Below the pieces are notes generated by a model. It searched no databases. It had not been told where the DNA came from and was given only the letters and a program-made list of their open reading frames with translations. 64,000 nucleotides of DNA from contig CAXXUZ010000003.1 of assembly GCA_963667605.2 (NCBI GenBank), positions 248,001-312,000 on the forward strand, read 5' to 3'. Below are positions 45,752-55,316 of this stretch, one piece after another. The position numbers were made by a program, and so were the translations under genes. This DNA is from JADLGL01 sp963667605 (GTDB taxonomy: Bacteria > Pseudomonadota > Alphaproteobacteria > Rhizobiales > Kaistiaceae). Each line of letters starts with the position of its first letter. The first letter of the stretch is position 1.

Positions 45752-47551
45752 TTAATACGATTGCTGACCCGGTTCGCCGGAATCGCCGAAAACGAAAACC
45801 GGCCACTTTTCGGTACTCGAGGCCCGCTGCAGGCGACAGTTCGACATGCGTTGTGGCTTTGTTTTCAGAAGCAAGATGAAATTGCTAGCCGTGACCGACT
45901 TTTTCACCGGCAGGGCGATCCAATCATACCTCAGCATATAAGGGACACTGTTCCCTACTTTCTGGGAGCGGTCGACGAAGACCACTTCTTGCGACAGAAT
46001 GAACTTGATGATGCGCGAGCAGCACTCCGGCAGTTGGAGACGCAACGTGAGGCGCTAAAAAGGACGACGACCGTTGCGGTTCGCCGTGCCCGCCAATTCC
46101 TGCTCGACGGAAAGGCTGTCGGCTTGGTCGACGAGAGATTCGAAGGCGACGACGTTGAACTTCTGATAAAAGAGCTGAGAAAGGCGGTGTCCACGGACGT
46201 TCAATCACCGACAATTCTTTCGGATGGCGGCCGGACGATAGCTCGCCTACAAGATGAACTGCACACCCTTCGGCAGCAGTTGAGTGACGCACTTTCTGAC
46301 ACGCGGGCAACAAGACATTTCCTCAGCGAGCGAACCACCTTCACTCGGGAAGCCACCGAGCAGCGAGGTCGTCTGACGTCTCTCGGCCTGTTCCAGGGCA
46401 AAGCAACCGCTGACGATATTTGCCCATTGTGCGAAAGCAATCTGACCGTTCCCACGCCGTCAACGATTGATCTTCAGAGTTCGCTCGCCCGGCTTGACAA
46501 ACAGCTCGAGACGGTCGGCGCAGAGAGTCCCCACCTTCAACAACGTTTGGACGACCTCAACAAGAAAAAGGCCCAAATTGAAGAGGCGTTGGTCAGCACG
46601 CAGAGGTCTCTGGAACGCGCCTACGCGGATGACGCTCGCGCTCAGGCGCAACGGGATCAAGTAATTGAGCGTGCGAGAATCATCGGCAGAATAAGCGCTT
46701 TTCTCGATCAGACTACGTCGTCTGAAGAGAGTACGGACATCGACAAGGTCATCGGTGCGGCTCAGCAGCGGGTGACTGCGTTGATGGAACGAGTAAACGC
46801 CGAGGATATCGGCCAGCGGGTCGACACTTTCCTGAACCTAATCAGCGATCGAATGTCGGACTATGCCAAGCGCCTGAAACTAGAGCATACCGGCGGTCGG
46901 ATACGGCTTGACCTAAAAAAGTTGACGATTGTCGCTGATACGCCAGAGGGCCCGATCCCGCTGACCCGAATGGGGAGCGGCGAGAATTGGATAGGGTTCC
47001 ACGTTCTCACGCACCTGGCACTTCATTGGTGGTTCCGTGCACAAAAACGGCCTGTGCCAAGCATGCTCATTTTTGACCAGCCGTCACAGGCTCACTACCC
47101 CCCTGACACCGATCAGACCGGTCGCCTCGAACCGCTCGCGGATGCTGACCGCAAGGCCGTCCATGATCTTTTCCAATTGATGTATGAGGTCGCCGAAGAG
47201 ATCGGCGATGGTTTCCAGCTCATCGTGCTCGATCACGCCCATCTCGATGACTCCTGGTTCGAAGATGCAATTATCGCGGAGTGGCGAGGCGATGAAGCCC
47301 TTGTTCCCCTCGATTGGATTGATGGGAAGTAGTCTCGGAACTACCTTCGTCGTCTGCAAATAAGCGTAATCCGGTCCTTTCCCTGCGTGTGAGCCCAAAC
47401 TTCCGTGATCCTTGACGAACGGCCAACCCCGCGTACTCTGATCCTCAGTCTTCGCCAATTTCGAGCTGTGCCGCGCTGGCAGGCGCCAGGTCGTGCGTCA
47501 CCTGGCACCTGCTCACGCGGGAAACTGCAACCAGCTCGAGAGGAGTCTCCA

Positions 47552-47827
47552 ATGGCGGAGAAAGATCAACCGCGACAACCGTCGCATCGTGCTTATTCCG
47601 TAATCCGTCGCGAAGGCCAGGACGACTACTGGCTGAACATCGGCCTCGTGTTCCCACACAAGGACGAAACTGGCTTCAACATCATGCTGCAGGCTTTGCC
47701 GCTTGACGGCAAGATCGTGTGCCGGGAGCTGGTCGACGAAGACGACGATCAGAATCAGCCTGCACGGCAGAACAATGATCGTCGAGATAGCCGAACTGAC
47801 CATGGAGCTCGGCGCGCCCGGCGCTGA
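47552..47827 (+). CDS. Small conserved protein of integrative elements
   Basis: The 91-residue protein starts at ATG 47552 behind GAGAGGAG. The core HRAYSVIRREGQDDYWLNIGLVFPHKDETGFNIMLQALPLDGKIVCRE is a conserved family often found with rhizobial conjugative or plasmid genes. It forms a compact beta-rich fold with no catalytic motif, and the C-terminal tail is charged and disordered. Function unknown. A hairpin terminator follows. Confidence 0.7.
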   Translation: MAEKDQPRQPSHRAYSVIRREGQDDYWLNIGLVFPHKDETGFNIMLQALPLDGKIVCRELVDEDDDQNQPARQNNDRRDSRTDHGARRARR

Positions 47828-47839
47828 CGCAAACACCTT

Positions 47840-47863
47840 CGACCCCGCCTCATCGCGGGGTCG
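47840..47863 (+). terminator. Intrinsic-terminator-like hairpin
   Basis: CGACCCCGC and GCGGGGTCG around a 6-base loop are followed by ATCTCTTCCTT, a weak pyrimidine tract. It lies 12 bases after the stop of the gene at 47552. Confidence 0.6.
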
Positions 47864-48169
47864 ATCTCTTCCTTCCCCTGTAAGAAGCTGGTCGGTTTTC
47901 GCGCAACAGGGTGAACGCCGGGACGGCCGGTCCCTATGTCATATGGGTATCGGCTATTCGTCTGCACTCAATATGTGCTGATTACGACGCGTCCTACTTT
48001 GGGTGTTCCCGGCGGCACCCGGGCTGGTGCACCTAGGTTCAGGGGCGGACGACAGAGATTCGCCCGAGGACGAATTGGCGTTCACTCCCGATACCCTCCA
48101 GACGTCTTGTTTTCAGGCTGCGATAGGCCGATCTTGTTGGGGAGCGACCCACACGAAAGGCGATGCCTA

Positions 48170-48652
48170 GTGGCCAAGATAGTAAAGCAGAATTCGGACG
48201 ACGATAGGGTCCGCATCAATGAAAAGAAGTGGACGAAGGCCCTGTGGAGTGCCGGCTGGAGCGGCATTCCTAACATCATAATTGAGCGTCAGCGTGCCTT
48301 GGGCCTCGATCCGATCGACATGAATATCATCCTGCACCTGACTCAGTATTGGTGGCGTGCTGACAATCCGCCTTCGCCATCGGTTGGGACGATCGCAGAC
48401 GCGCTCGGCCTCAGTGTACGTACCATCCAGAAGCATATCCAAACGCTTGAGGCTGCGAAACTGATCGAGCGTGTGGAGCGCCGCCACGGCAAGTACGGCA
48501 GCCAGACCAACCTCTACATGCTTGACGGCCTGATCGTTGCCGCTACGCCCTTCGCGAAGGAGAAGATGCAGGAGATCGAGACAAAGGTTGCATTAAAGAA
48601 GGCGCGGCTTGCTCGGAAGAAGCCCAACCTCAAGCTCGTAAAAAACGAGTAG
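48170..48652 (+). CDS. Winged-helix replication/partition-type regulator
   Basis: The 160-residue protein starts at GTG 48170. The centre NIIIERQRALGLDPIDMNIILHL, then SVGTIADALGLSVRTIQKHIQTLEAAKLIERVER is a winged HTH in the style of plasmid or phage replication regulators, followed by a basic C-terminal helix (KKARLARKKPNLKLVKNE). It ends 5 bases before the tRNA-Arg-like gene and is probably the last gene of the integrated element. The preceding 340 bases hold no other gene besides the terminator. Confidence 0.68.
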   Translation: MAKIVKQNSDDDRVRINEKKWTKALWSAGWSGIPNIIIERQRALGLDPIDMNIILHLTQYWWRADNPPSPSVGTIADALGLSVRTIQKHIQTLEAAKLIERVERRHGKYGSQTNLYMLDGLIVAATPFAKEKMQEIETKVALKKARLARKKPNLKLVKNE

Positions 48653-48657
48653 AAGAT

Positions 48658-48766
48658 CGCGGCGTAGCTCAGTCGGACAGAGCGCCCTGCTTTCGACGAC
48701 GATAAGGAATGGCTTTCTTATCTACGGGCAGGGAGGCCGCGGGTTCAAGTCCCGCCGCCGCCACCA
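48658..48766 (+). tRNA. tRNA-Arg-like gene with a 32-nt anticodon-loop insertion
   Basis: Acceptor CGCGGCG/CGCCGCC (first pair C-C mismatched), a D arm with GGA at 18-20 (A20 is an Arg identity base), the anticodon stem CCCTG/CAGGG, a 5-nt variable loop, the T arm GCGGG-TTCAAGT-CCCGC and encoded A73-CCA are all in place. The anticodon loop (48690-48728) is 39 nt instead of 7. The extra segment can fold as GATAAG (48701-48706) with CTTATC (48717-48722). Deleting 48692-48723 leaves a loop with anticodon ACG (Arg). It could be an interrupted pseudogene at an integration boundary or a tRNA with a tiny intron. Confidence 0.6.
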
Positions 48767-48866
48767 CCGCAGGCAAGGCGAAACATGCCAGCATCCGACC
48801 TCGGACCCGAACGCGCGACTATACAGAGACTAGAGAAGAGCTCGAAGACTTATGGGGCTGGAAAAA

Positions 48867-48935
<69 letters not shown>

Positions 48936-49027
48936 CACCCAAAAGTACCCGTGTGGCTGTCGACCTTCTCAAGTGACTACGGGATGACTAACGGACTATG
49001 ACTTTTCACCTAACTCATTGAAATAAC

Positions 49028-49104
49028 TGGTACAGCTGGACGGACTTGAACCGTCGACCTCCGGAGCCACAATCCGGCGCTCTAACCAACTGAGCTACAG
49101 CTGC
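49028..49104 (-). tRNA. tRNA-His(GTG)
   Basis: A complete 77-nt cloverleaf: acceptor GCAGCTG/CAGCTGT, anticodon loop TTGTGGC in stem CCGGA/TCCGG, T arm with TTCAAGT, CCA encoded. The base before G1 is T and the discriminator is A73, so the usual G-1:C73 pair of bacterial tRNA-His is absent, as known for many alphaproteobacteria. Confidence 0.9.
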
Positions 49105-49306
49105 ATGGCCGATCCGACCGAACGGTAGGGGCTCCGGCGTAGCTTTTCAAGCGAGATAGAGCGGCCTCTTAACTGCGATTCGCATCGCTGGCGCGCGATC
49201 GCGGCGGCGCCATGGACGGCTCCGCCAATTGCCTCTATTTACTTTTTGTTAGGCATATGAGGAAGGGAGAACCTGCAGTGATCCAGGCGACCGCCGCCTG
49301 CTCCGG

Positions 49307-52168
49307 ATGACGCGAAAAGGCCACTCCTATCTTGACCTAACGGCCCTCTCCGAGATCGGGGCGATGCTGTTGACGGCGCAACCGGCATGGTTTTGGAGCC
49401 TCGACGACGGGGCCATTCTCTGGGCCAACGCCGGCGGCGCGGCCTATCTCGAAGTAGCGACGATCGAAGAAGCGCTGGAGCGGAGCCCATCCCATGGGCC
49501 GAGGCCGCTCAACCTTTCCGAACTTGCCGAGAGCCTCTCGGCCGCCGCTCCCCGAATGGCGCGGCTTCGATTCGCTGATGACGAGGAGAGGTCGCTTTGG
49601 TGCCTGTGCAGCCGATTGGAACTTGAGGACGGTACGGCTGGACTGCTCGCGGCAGCTGTTGATGAGGGCTCCCTGGTCGATCCGCTCCCGGTACGGGCAG
49701 GCCGCTTGGCCCAATCCGTTGCAGGTAATGAAATGGTGGTCGCGATCGCGCGGCCGGGCGGGCGAATTATCGCCGCATCCGAGGGACTCGGTCAACTCAC
49801 CGACGGGGAACGCCTGATCGGCGAACTCGCCGAGGAAACGACGGTGGCGGGCCGACGCCTGTTGAAGCGGGTCGCGCAATTCGGAATCGAGCGGCGCGCC
49901 GCGGGGGCGGCGACGGCCGATACGCCGGACGGTCATTTGATGTTGGTCATAATCGGGCCTCCGCAAGCATCCGTTGCCGCATCGGACATGGCGACGTCGG
50001 AATCCGAACCAACCGGGATGGAAACGCCACAAGAGGTGATGTCTGCCCACGGCGAGCGCAACCAGCGACACCCGACCCGGTTCGCATTCAGAATCGACCA
50101 GGATCGGCAATTTGCTGACCTATCACCTGAATTCGCTGTCATCGTCGGTCCCACAGCGGACCTGGTCGGCCGGAGTTGGGACGACATCGCCGAGCGGCTT
50201 GGCCTCGACAATCGAGGCATCATCGCCACCGCCCTGTCGCGGCGGGATACTTGGAGCGGCGTGACCCTCCATTGGCCGATAGCGGGCAAGGACGAACGCA
50301 TCGTGCTCGATCTCACCGCGCTGCCGAGCTTCGGCAGCGACGGCCTGTTCGAGGGCCACAGAGGCTTCGGAGTGTTGCGTTCCGACCCGGCCCTAGGCGA
50401 CCGCCAGACAAAAGCGGCGGCGTCGCAGCCGCTGCCGTCTTCCGCCGAAGAGGCCGAAGCGTCCGAACCGTCAAATGTGGTGAAATTGCCCTCGGCCAAT
50501 GATCGCTCCGAGCCGAGGCAGGCCGATCTCAGCGGCGACGAGCAGGACGCATTTCGCCGGATTGCCGAAGCATTGCGTGCCATTGGCCCGAGAAAGGCGG
50601 CCATGGGTTCGGGAGATCAAGGGAAGGCTTCGGCCCAGACGGCGGACCCGGCATTTTTGGGTAGCCAGGCCACAGCGGTGGCGGCACCCGCGCCCGCTTC
50701 GGTGCCGACCCACCTGCTCGACCGAATTCCAATCGGGATCGTTGTGTTCCGCGATCAAACGGTGCTGTTCGCCAATCGGGCTTTCCTCGATCGCCTGGGA
50801 TATGCCGATGTCTCCGCCTTGGCCGCAGCAGGCGGTGTCGACGGCTTGTTTGCCGAAGCTACCAGCGAAGCCTCGGCCGATGGTCCGGAACCATTGACCC
50901 AAGTTCCGCTTCGGGCAGCCGACGGTAGGCATATCGCAGCCGAGGCGCGACTTCACGTCGTGCCGTGGGACAACGGAACTGCGACGATGCTATCGGTTCG
51001 CGGCCTCACCACCAGGGCCGATGATCTCCGATTGGCTGACCAGAAGTCCACTCTGACCCGCATCGATGAGCTTGAGGCGGTCCTCGACACTGCAACCGAT
51101 GGGATCCTTGTGTTGAACGCCGACGGGCAAATTCAGAACCTCAACCGCAGCGCCGAGGCACTGTTCGGGGTGGAGGCACCGGACATGCTTGGCCAGCCTT
51201 TCACTGCCCTCCTCGCCGAGGAAAGCCACAAATCGGCGACCGACTATCTCGACGGACTTGCCCGCAATGGCGTCGCCTCGGTACTCAATGATGGCCGCGA
51301 GGTCATCGGTCGGGTGCCGACGGGCGGGTTGATCCCGCTGTTCATGACGATGGGGCGGGTGTCGGACCAAGGGAAATTCTGCGTCGTTTTACGGGACCTC
51401 ACGCATTGGAAGACGGCCGAGGAGGAGCTGGTCGCAGCGCGACGATCGGCCGAACTCGCAAACCAGCAGAAATCGAAGTTTCTTGCCAAAATCAGTCACG
51501 AAATTCGGACCCCGCTTACTGCCATAATCGGGTTCTCAGATGTGATTTTGGAGGAGCGCTTCGGACCAATCGGGACCGAGCGATACCGCGAATATCTGAA
51601 GGACATAAGGCTCTCCGGCACGCATCTGATGAGCCTGATCAACGATCTGCTTGATCTGTCGAAGATCGAAGCCGGCAAGCTCGACCTTTCCTTCTCCGCG
51701 GTGGCGATCAACCAGATTGTTCAGGAATGCGTTGCGCTGATGCAGCCGGAGGCCAACCGCCGAAGGATCATTATCCGCACCAGCCTCGCAGGCGACCTTC
51801 CCAAGGTCGTGGCCGACGAACGATCGCTGCGGCAGATCGTGCTCAACCTCCTGTCAAACGCGGTGAAGTTCAACATTGCCGGCGGTCAAGCGATCGTGTC
51901 GACCGCGTTCGACGACTGCGGCGAAGTCGTTCTGCGTATTCGCGACACCGGGATCGGTATGTCGGACAAGGACATCGAGACGGCTCTGAAGCCGTTCCAG
52001 CAGATCGCTACGTCCGGACCGGCGCGGTTCGAAGGCACTGGGCTCGGGCTGCCATTGACTAAAGCCCTGGTGGAGGCCAATCGGGCGAGCTTCGCGATCA
52101 ACTCAACGCCAGATGAGGGCACACTGGTAAGGATCAACTTTCCGGTGGAGCGCGTGCTCCAGGCATGA
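49307..52168 (+). CDS. PAS-domain sensor histidine kinase (PdhS/CckA-like)
   Basis: This 953-residue hybrid-less kinase has no clear membrane helix. The N-terminal half has PAS-like folds (about 10-110 and 260-360) with long low-complexity linkers. Two further PAS domains lie at about 475-575 (HLLDRIPIGIVVFRDQTVLFANRAF) and 585-700 (LDTATDGILVLNADGQIQNLN). The phosphorylated His is H731 in KISHEIRTPLTAIIGFSD. The ATP-binding domain follows with the N box LNLLSNAVKF, G1 RDTGIGMS and G2 FEGTGLGLPL. The layout resembles the alphaproteobacterial cell-cycle kinases acting on DivK or CtrA. No receiver domain or adjacent regulator gene is present, so the partner is encoded elsewhere. Confidence 0.85.
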   Translation: MTRKGHSYLDLTALSEIGAMLLTAQPAWFWSLDDGAILWANAGGAAYLEVATIEEALERSPSHGPRPLNLSELAESLSAAAPRMARLRFADDEERSLWCLCSRLELEDGTAGLLAAAVDEGSLVDPLPVRAGRLAQSVAGNEMVVAIARPGGRIIAASEGLGQLTDGERLIGELAEETTVAGRRLLKRVAQFGIERRAAGAATADTPDGHLMLVIIGPPQASVAASDMATSESEPTGMETPQEVMSAHGERNQRHPTRFAFRIDQDRQFADLSPEFAVIVGPTADLVGRSWDDIAERLGLDNRGIIATALSRRDTWSGVTLHWPIAGKDERIVLDLTALPSFGSDGLFEGHRGFGVLRSDPALGDRQTKAAASQPLPSSAEEAEASEPSNVVKLPSANDRSEPRQADLSGDEQDAFRRIAEALRAIGPRKAAMGSGDQGKASAQTADPAFLGSQATAVAAPAPASVPTHLLDRIPIGIVVFRDQTVLFANRAFLDRLGYADVSALAAAGGVDGLFAEATSEASADGPEPLTQVPLRAADGRHIAAEARLHVVPWDNGTATMLSVRGLTTRADDLRLADQKSTLTRIDELEAVLDTATDGILVLNADGQIQNLNRSAEALFGVEAPDMLGQPFTALLAEESHKSATDYLDGLARNGVASVLNDGREVIGRVPTGGLIPLFMTMGRVSDQGKFCVVLRDLTHWKTAEEELVAARRSAELANQQKSKFLAKISHEIRTPLTAIIGFSDVILEERFGPIGTERYREYLKDIRLSGTHLMSLINDLLDLSKIEAGKLDLSFSAVAINQIVQECVALMQPEANRRRIIIRTSLAGDLPKVVADERSLRQIVLNLLSNAVKFNIAGGQAIVSTAFDDCGEVVLRIRDTGIGMSDKDIETALKPFQQIATSGPARFEGTGLGLPLTKALVEANRASFAINSTPDEGTLVRINFPVERVLQA

Positions 52169-52376
52169 TTGACCATCGACTTAGCCATTGCACCGTAACA
52201 TGAATCTCGGCCAAGTTTAGAGCCGTTTTACATTATATCTCTTCTAACCAATTGAAATACCTGTGCAATCTGTTGACTTGGCTCTGCCCGATTGGCAAGC
52301 ATCGGCCCAGGCAATCTGCCCGTTCGCCCCTGACCGCGAGGCCTTGACCCTCGCCGATTAGAGGAAGACCGTCACA

Positions 52377-53420
52377 ATGCTCAGATCGCTCACAGGGGCG
52401 CTTGCAGTGATCGCCTCATCTGCGGCCATCGCGATCGGCGCTATTTCCACTGCTTCAGCCCAGGCAAATTCTGTCAACGTCTATACGACGAGGGAGCCGA
52501 CTCTCGTGCTGCCGTTGTTTCGCGCCTTCAGCGACGCCACTGGCATTAGTGTCAGCGTGGTCTATATCAACCAGGGCATCGCCGAACGGCTGATCGCCGA
52601 GGGCGCCAATTCGCCAGCCGACGTCATCATGATGGTCGACTACGGCGAGCTGATCAATCTAGTCGATCGCAACCTTGCCCAGCCGGTCAACTCAGAAATA
52701 TTGACCGCAGCGATCCCTGAGAATCTGCGTGATCCCGGCAATCAATGGTTCGCGTTGTCCCTCCGCGCTCGGGTGATCTATGCCTCGGCGGACCGGGTCG
52801 ATATCGAGATGATGACTTATGAGAGCCTTGGCGATCCTCAATGGCAGGATCGCATCTGCATCCGCTCCGGTCAGCATCCGTACAACACATCGCTGTTCGC
52901 CGCCTACATTGCTAAGCATGGCGCCGAGGCGACGGAAGACTATCTGCGGGCGCTCGGCGATAATCTGGCGCGGACGGCTGGTGGCGGCGACCGCGATGGC
53001 GCCCGCGACATTCTCGCCGGCATCTGCGACATCGCCATCGGCAATTCATATTATGTCGGACTGATGCGGTCGGGTGCCGGTGGCGCCGCGCAGCAGGAAT
53101 GGGCGGAGGCGATCAAGGTGATCCTGCCGACCTTCGACGACGGCCTCGGCACGCATGTCAACATCTCCGGTGCGGCCATTGCGGTCAACGCACCGCACCA
53201 TGCCAACGCGGTGCAGCTGCTCGAATTCCTCGTGTCTCGCGAGGCGCAGGAAATATACGCTCGGGCCAATTTCGAATATCCGGTTCGCGTCGACGTGCCG
53301 GCCGATCCGATCATCGCCGCACTCGGCGAGATGATTGTAGACCCGCTGTCGCTGAGCGAAATCGCCCCCCATAGAACGACGGCGAGCCGGCTGATCGATA
53401 TTGTCGGCTTCGACAATTGA
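52377..53420 (+). CDS. fbpA: Iron(III) ABC transporter substrate-binding protein
   Basis: The 347-residue protein has a signal peptide (cleavage near ASAQA-NS, residue 29). It is a transferrin-like class II binding protein: NVYTTREPTLVLPLFRAFSD, the hinge region, and the tandem tyrosines Y225-Y226 (IGNSYYVGLM) that bind Fe(III) in FbpA/FutA proteins. It delivers periplasmic iron to the permease 56 bases downstream. The family is well recognised; the exact iron form is inferred. Confidence 0.88.
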   Translation: MLRSLTGALAVIASSAAIAIGAISTASAQANSVNVYTTREPTLVLPLFRAFSDATGISVSVVYINQGIAERLIAEGANSPADVIMMVDYGELINLVDRNLAQPVNSEILTAAIPENLRDPGNQWFALSLRARVIYASADRVDIEMMTYESLGDPQWQDRICIRSGQHPYNTSLFAAYIAKHGAEATEDYLRALGDNLARTAGGGDRDGARDILAGICDIAIGNSYYVGLMRSGAGGAAQQEWAEAIKVILPTFDDGLGTHVNISGAAIAVNAPHHANAVQLLEFLVSREAQEIYARANFEYPVRVDVPADPIIAALGEMIVDPLSLSEIAPHRTTASRLIDIVGFDN

Positions 53421-53476
53421 CCGCCGAACCAACATTTCGGCGACGCGAACTCGTCCCGCGTCATTGGTGATCGTCG

Positions 53477-55186
53477 ATGTCCGACGATCCGACTAGATCC
53501 GATCCCGTAGAAGGCACTCGACGCCGACGACGACCCGAGCTGCGCTGGCTCATCCCGGTCCTGATCATGGCAGTGGCAGTGCTGTCGCCGGTCGGGGGCT
53601 TGATCTGGTTCGCGGCGCAAGGATCGGGAGACCTTTGGCCTCACCTCATTCAGAACGTTCTACCGACAGCGACGCGGACGACGGTGATCCTGCTGCTCGG
53701 AGTGGGGCTCGTGGTCACCGTCATCGGCGTCGGCACGGCTTGGCTGATTAGCGTTTATCGCTTCCCCGGCCGGCGTTTTCTCGAATGGGCGCTGTTGCTG
53801 CCGCTCGCGGTCCCGACCTATGTCATCGCGTACGCCTATCTCGACGTGATGCACCCCGTCGGCCCGGTTCAGAGCTTCGTTCGCAATCTCTTCGGCATCA
53901 ACAACCCTCAAGATCTCTGGTTTCCCGAGATTCGTTCGATGGGCGGCGCCATTGTGCTCCTCGGATTGGTGCTGTTTCCTTATGTCTATCTGCCGGTTCG
54001 GGCGCTGTTCCTGATGCAATCGGCAAGCTTTCTCGAGGCTTCTCGGACTTTGGGGGCTGGTCCGACGGCCATGTTTCTGCGAATTGCGCTGCCTTTGGCG
54101 CGGCCGGCGGTCGTTATCGGGCTCACTCTCGCTCTTCTCGAAACGCTCAACGACATCGGCGCCTCCGAATTCCTCGGCGTCCGGACGATGACGGTATCGA
54201 TCTACACCACTTGGGTGTCGCGCAGCAGCATCGAAGGCGCCGCGCAAATTGCAATTGTCATGATGTTAATCGTTCTCGGCCTGCTCGTACTTGAGCGCTG
54301 GGCCAGGCGGCGGCAACGTTATGTCGGCGGTGGCCACAAATCGCACCCGCCGGCACCGAAGAGACTAGCCGGATGGCGCGCGGCCGCGGCGATCGTCGCT
54401 TGTTCCATTCCGGTTTTTCTCGGCTTCGGCGTGACCGCTCTCTACCTCACCTATGCCGCGATCACCCGGATCGCCGAGTTCGGCTGGCCGGAGCAACTCG
54501 GCAGCTGGATCGGCAACACCGTTTTGCTGGCCGCGATCGCTACTACCTTCACGGTCGGCCTCGGGCTGTTCCTGGCTTATGCCGCAAGAGTGCTGAAGCG
54601 AAGGACCGGCGATGCTGCGTTGCGCTTGGCGACCATTGGCTATGCCCTCCCCGGCACGGTTTTGGCGGTCGGCCTGTTGGTTCCGATCGCGACGATCGAC
54701 AATCAGATCGCCGATTTGGCTCGGGATTGGTTCGGAGTCTCGGTCGGACTGGTCTTGCTCGGCTCGGGAGCAGCGTTGGTCTTTGCCTATGTGCTGCGGT
54801 TCCTTCCCATCGCGGTCGGCAATGCCGAGGCCGGCCTGGCCAAGATCAGCCCGTCGCTCGACATGGCGGCCCGGAGCCTCGGCGCCGGTCCGGCGGAGAC
54901 GGCTTTCCGAATTCACTTGCCGGTGCTGCGGCCAGCGCTCGCGGCGGGCGCTCTAATCGTCTTTGTCGACTGCATGAAGGAACTGCCGGCGACATTATTG
55001 CTTCGCCCTTTCGGGCTGGAGACGCTGGCCACCCAGCTGTTCAGCGAGGCCTCGCGCGGTACCTATGAGGTGGGCGCGGTATCCGCCCTGGCAATTGTCC
55101 TAGTGGGTCTAGTGCCGGTGATATTGCTCGCCCGCACCACCGAGCGCGGTTTTCAGTTCCGGCCATCGGCGAAGGAACAAACCTAA
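53477..55186 (+). CDS. fbpB: Iron(III) ABC transporter permease (fused, two domains)
   Basis: The 569-residue inner-membrane protein has about 12 helices in two BPD_transp_1 halves. Each half has an EAA-type loop (SRTLGAGPTAMFLRIALPLARP and ARSLGAGPAETAFRIHLPVLRP) that docks the ATPase. This duplicated form is standard for FbpB/ThiP/PotBC-like iron permeases. No ATP-binding subunit gene follows; the next gene is AsmA-like, 130 bases on. The cognate FbpC must be elsewhere, or a generic ATPase serves it. Confidence 0.88.
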   Translation: MSDDPTRSDPVEGTRRRRRPELRWLIPVLIMAVAVLSPVGGLIWFAAQGSGDLWPHLIQNVLPTATRTTVILLLGVGLVVTVIGVGTAWLISVYRFPGRRFLEWALLLPLAVPTYVIAYAYLDVMHPVGPVQSFVRNLFGINNPQDLWFPEIRSMGGAIVLLGLVLFPYVYLPVRALFLMQSASFLEASRTLGAGPTAMFLRIALPLARPAVVIGLTLALLETLNDIGASEFLGVRTMTVSIYTTWVSRSSIEGAAQIAIVMMLIVLGLLVLERWARRRQRYVGGGHKSHPPAPKRLAGWRAAAAIVACSIPVFLGFGVTALYLTYAAITRIAEFGWPEQLGSWIGNTVLLAAIATTFTVGLGLFLAYAARVLKRRTGDAALRLATIGYALPGTVLAVGLLVPIATIDNQIADLARDWFGVSVGLVLLGSGAALVFAYVLRFLPIAVGNAEAGLAKISPSLDMAARSLGAGPAETAFRIHLPVLRPALAAGALIVFVDCMKELPATLLLRPFGLETLATQLFSEASRGTYEVGAVSALAIVLVGLVPVILLARTTERGFQFRPSAKEQT

Positions 55187-55316
55187 CCGACAGACCAATC
55201 CTGTACCCAGCCCAATACGGTAGGGAAGCGGCCTAGCTTGCCGATACCGCGATTCGCGCCTATGCGGGAAACCTTCAGACTTGCCCCGACCGTGAGGGCG
55301 TGCCTCCATTGTTTCC

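Larger units (their letters stand above)
43755..47332 (+). pseudogene. ABC-3C SMC/Rad50-like ATPase (DUF3732), split by IS1380
   Basis: The N-terminal part runs from ATG 43755: GLNIITGRAATGKFSIIDIL carries the P-loop, where the usual Ser/Thr after GK is Phe. The frame departs at about 44031 into a 77-bp foreign segment and IS1380 (44109-45751). It resumes at about 45752 with RLLTRFAGIAENENRP, HALWLCFQKQDEIASR, a coiled coil with a CPLC zinc-hook motif (near 46425), the ABC signature RMGSGENWIG, Walker B SMLIFDQPSQ and the switch LIVLDHAHLDD. About 30 family residues seem to be missing at the junction, so this is more than a clean insertion. Confidence 0.8.
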
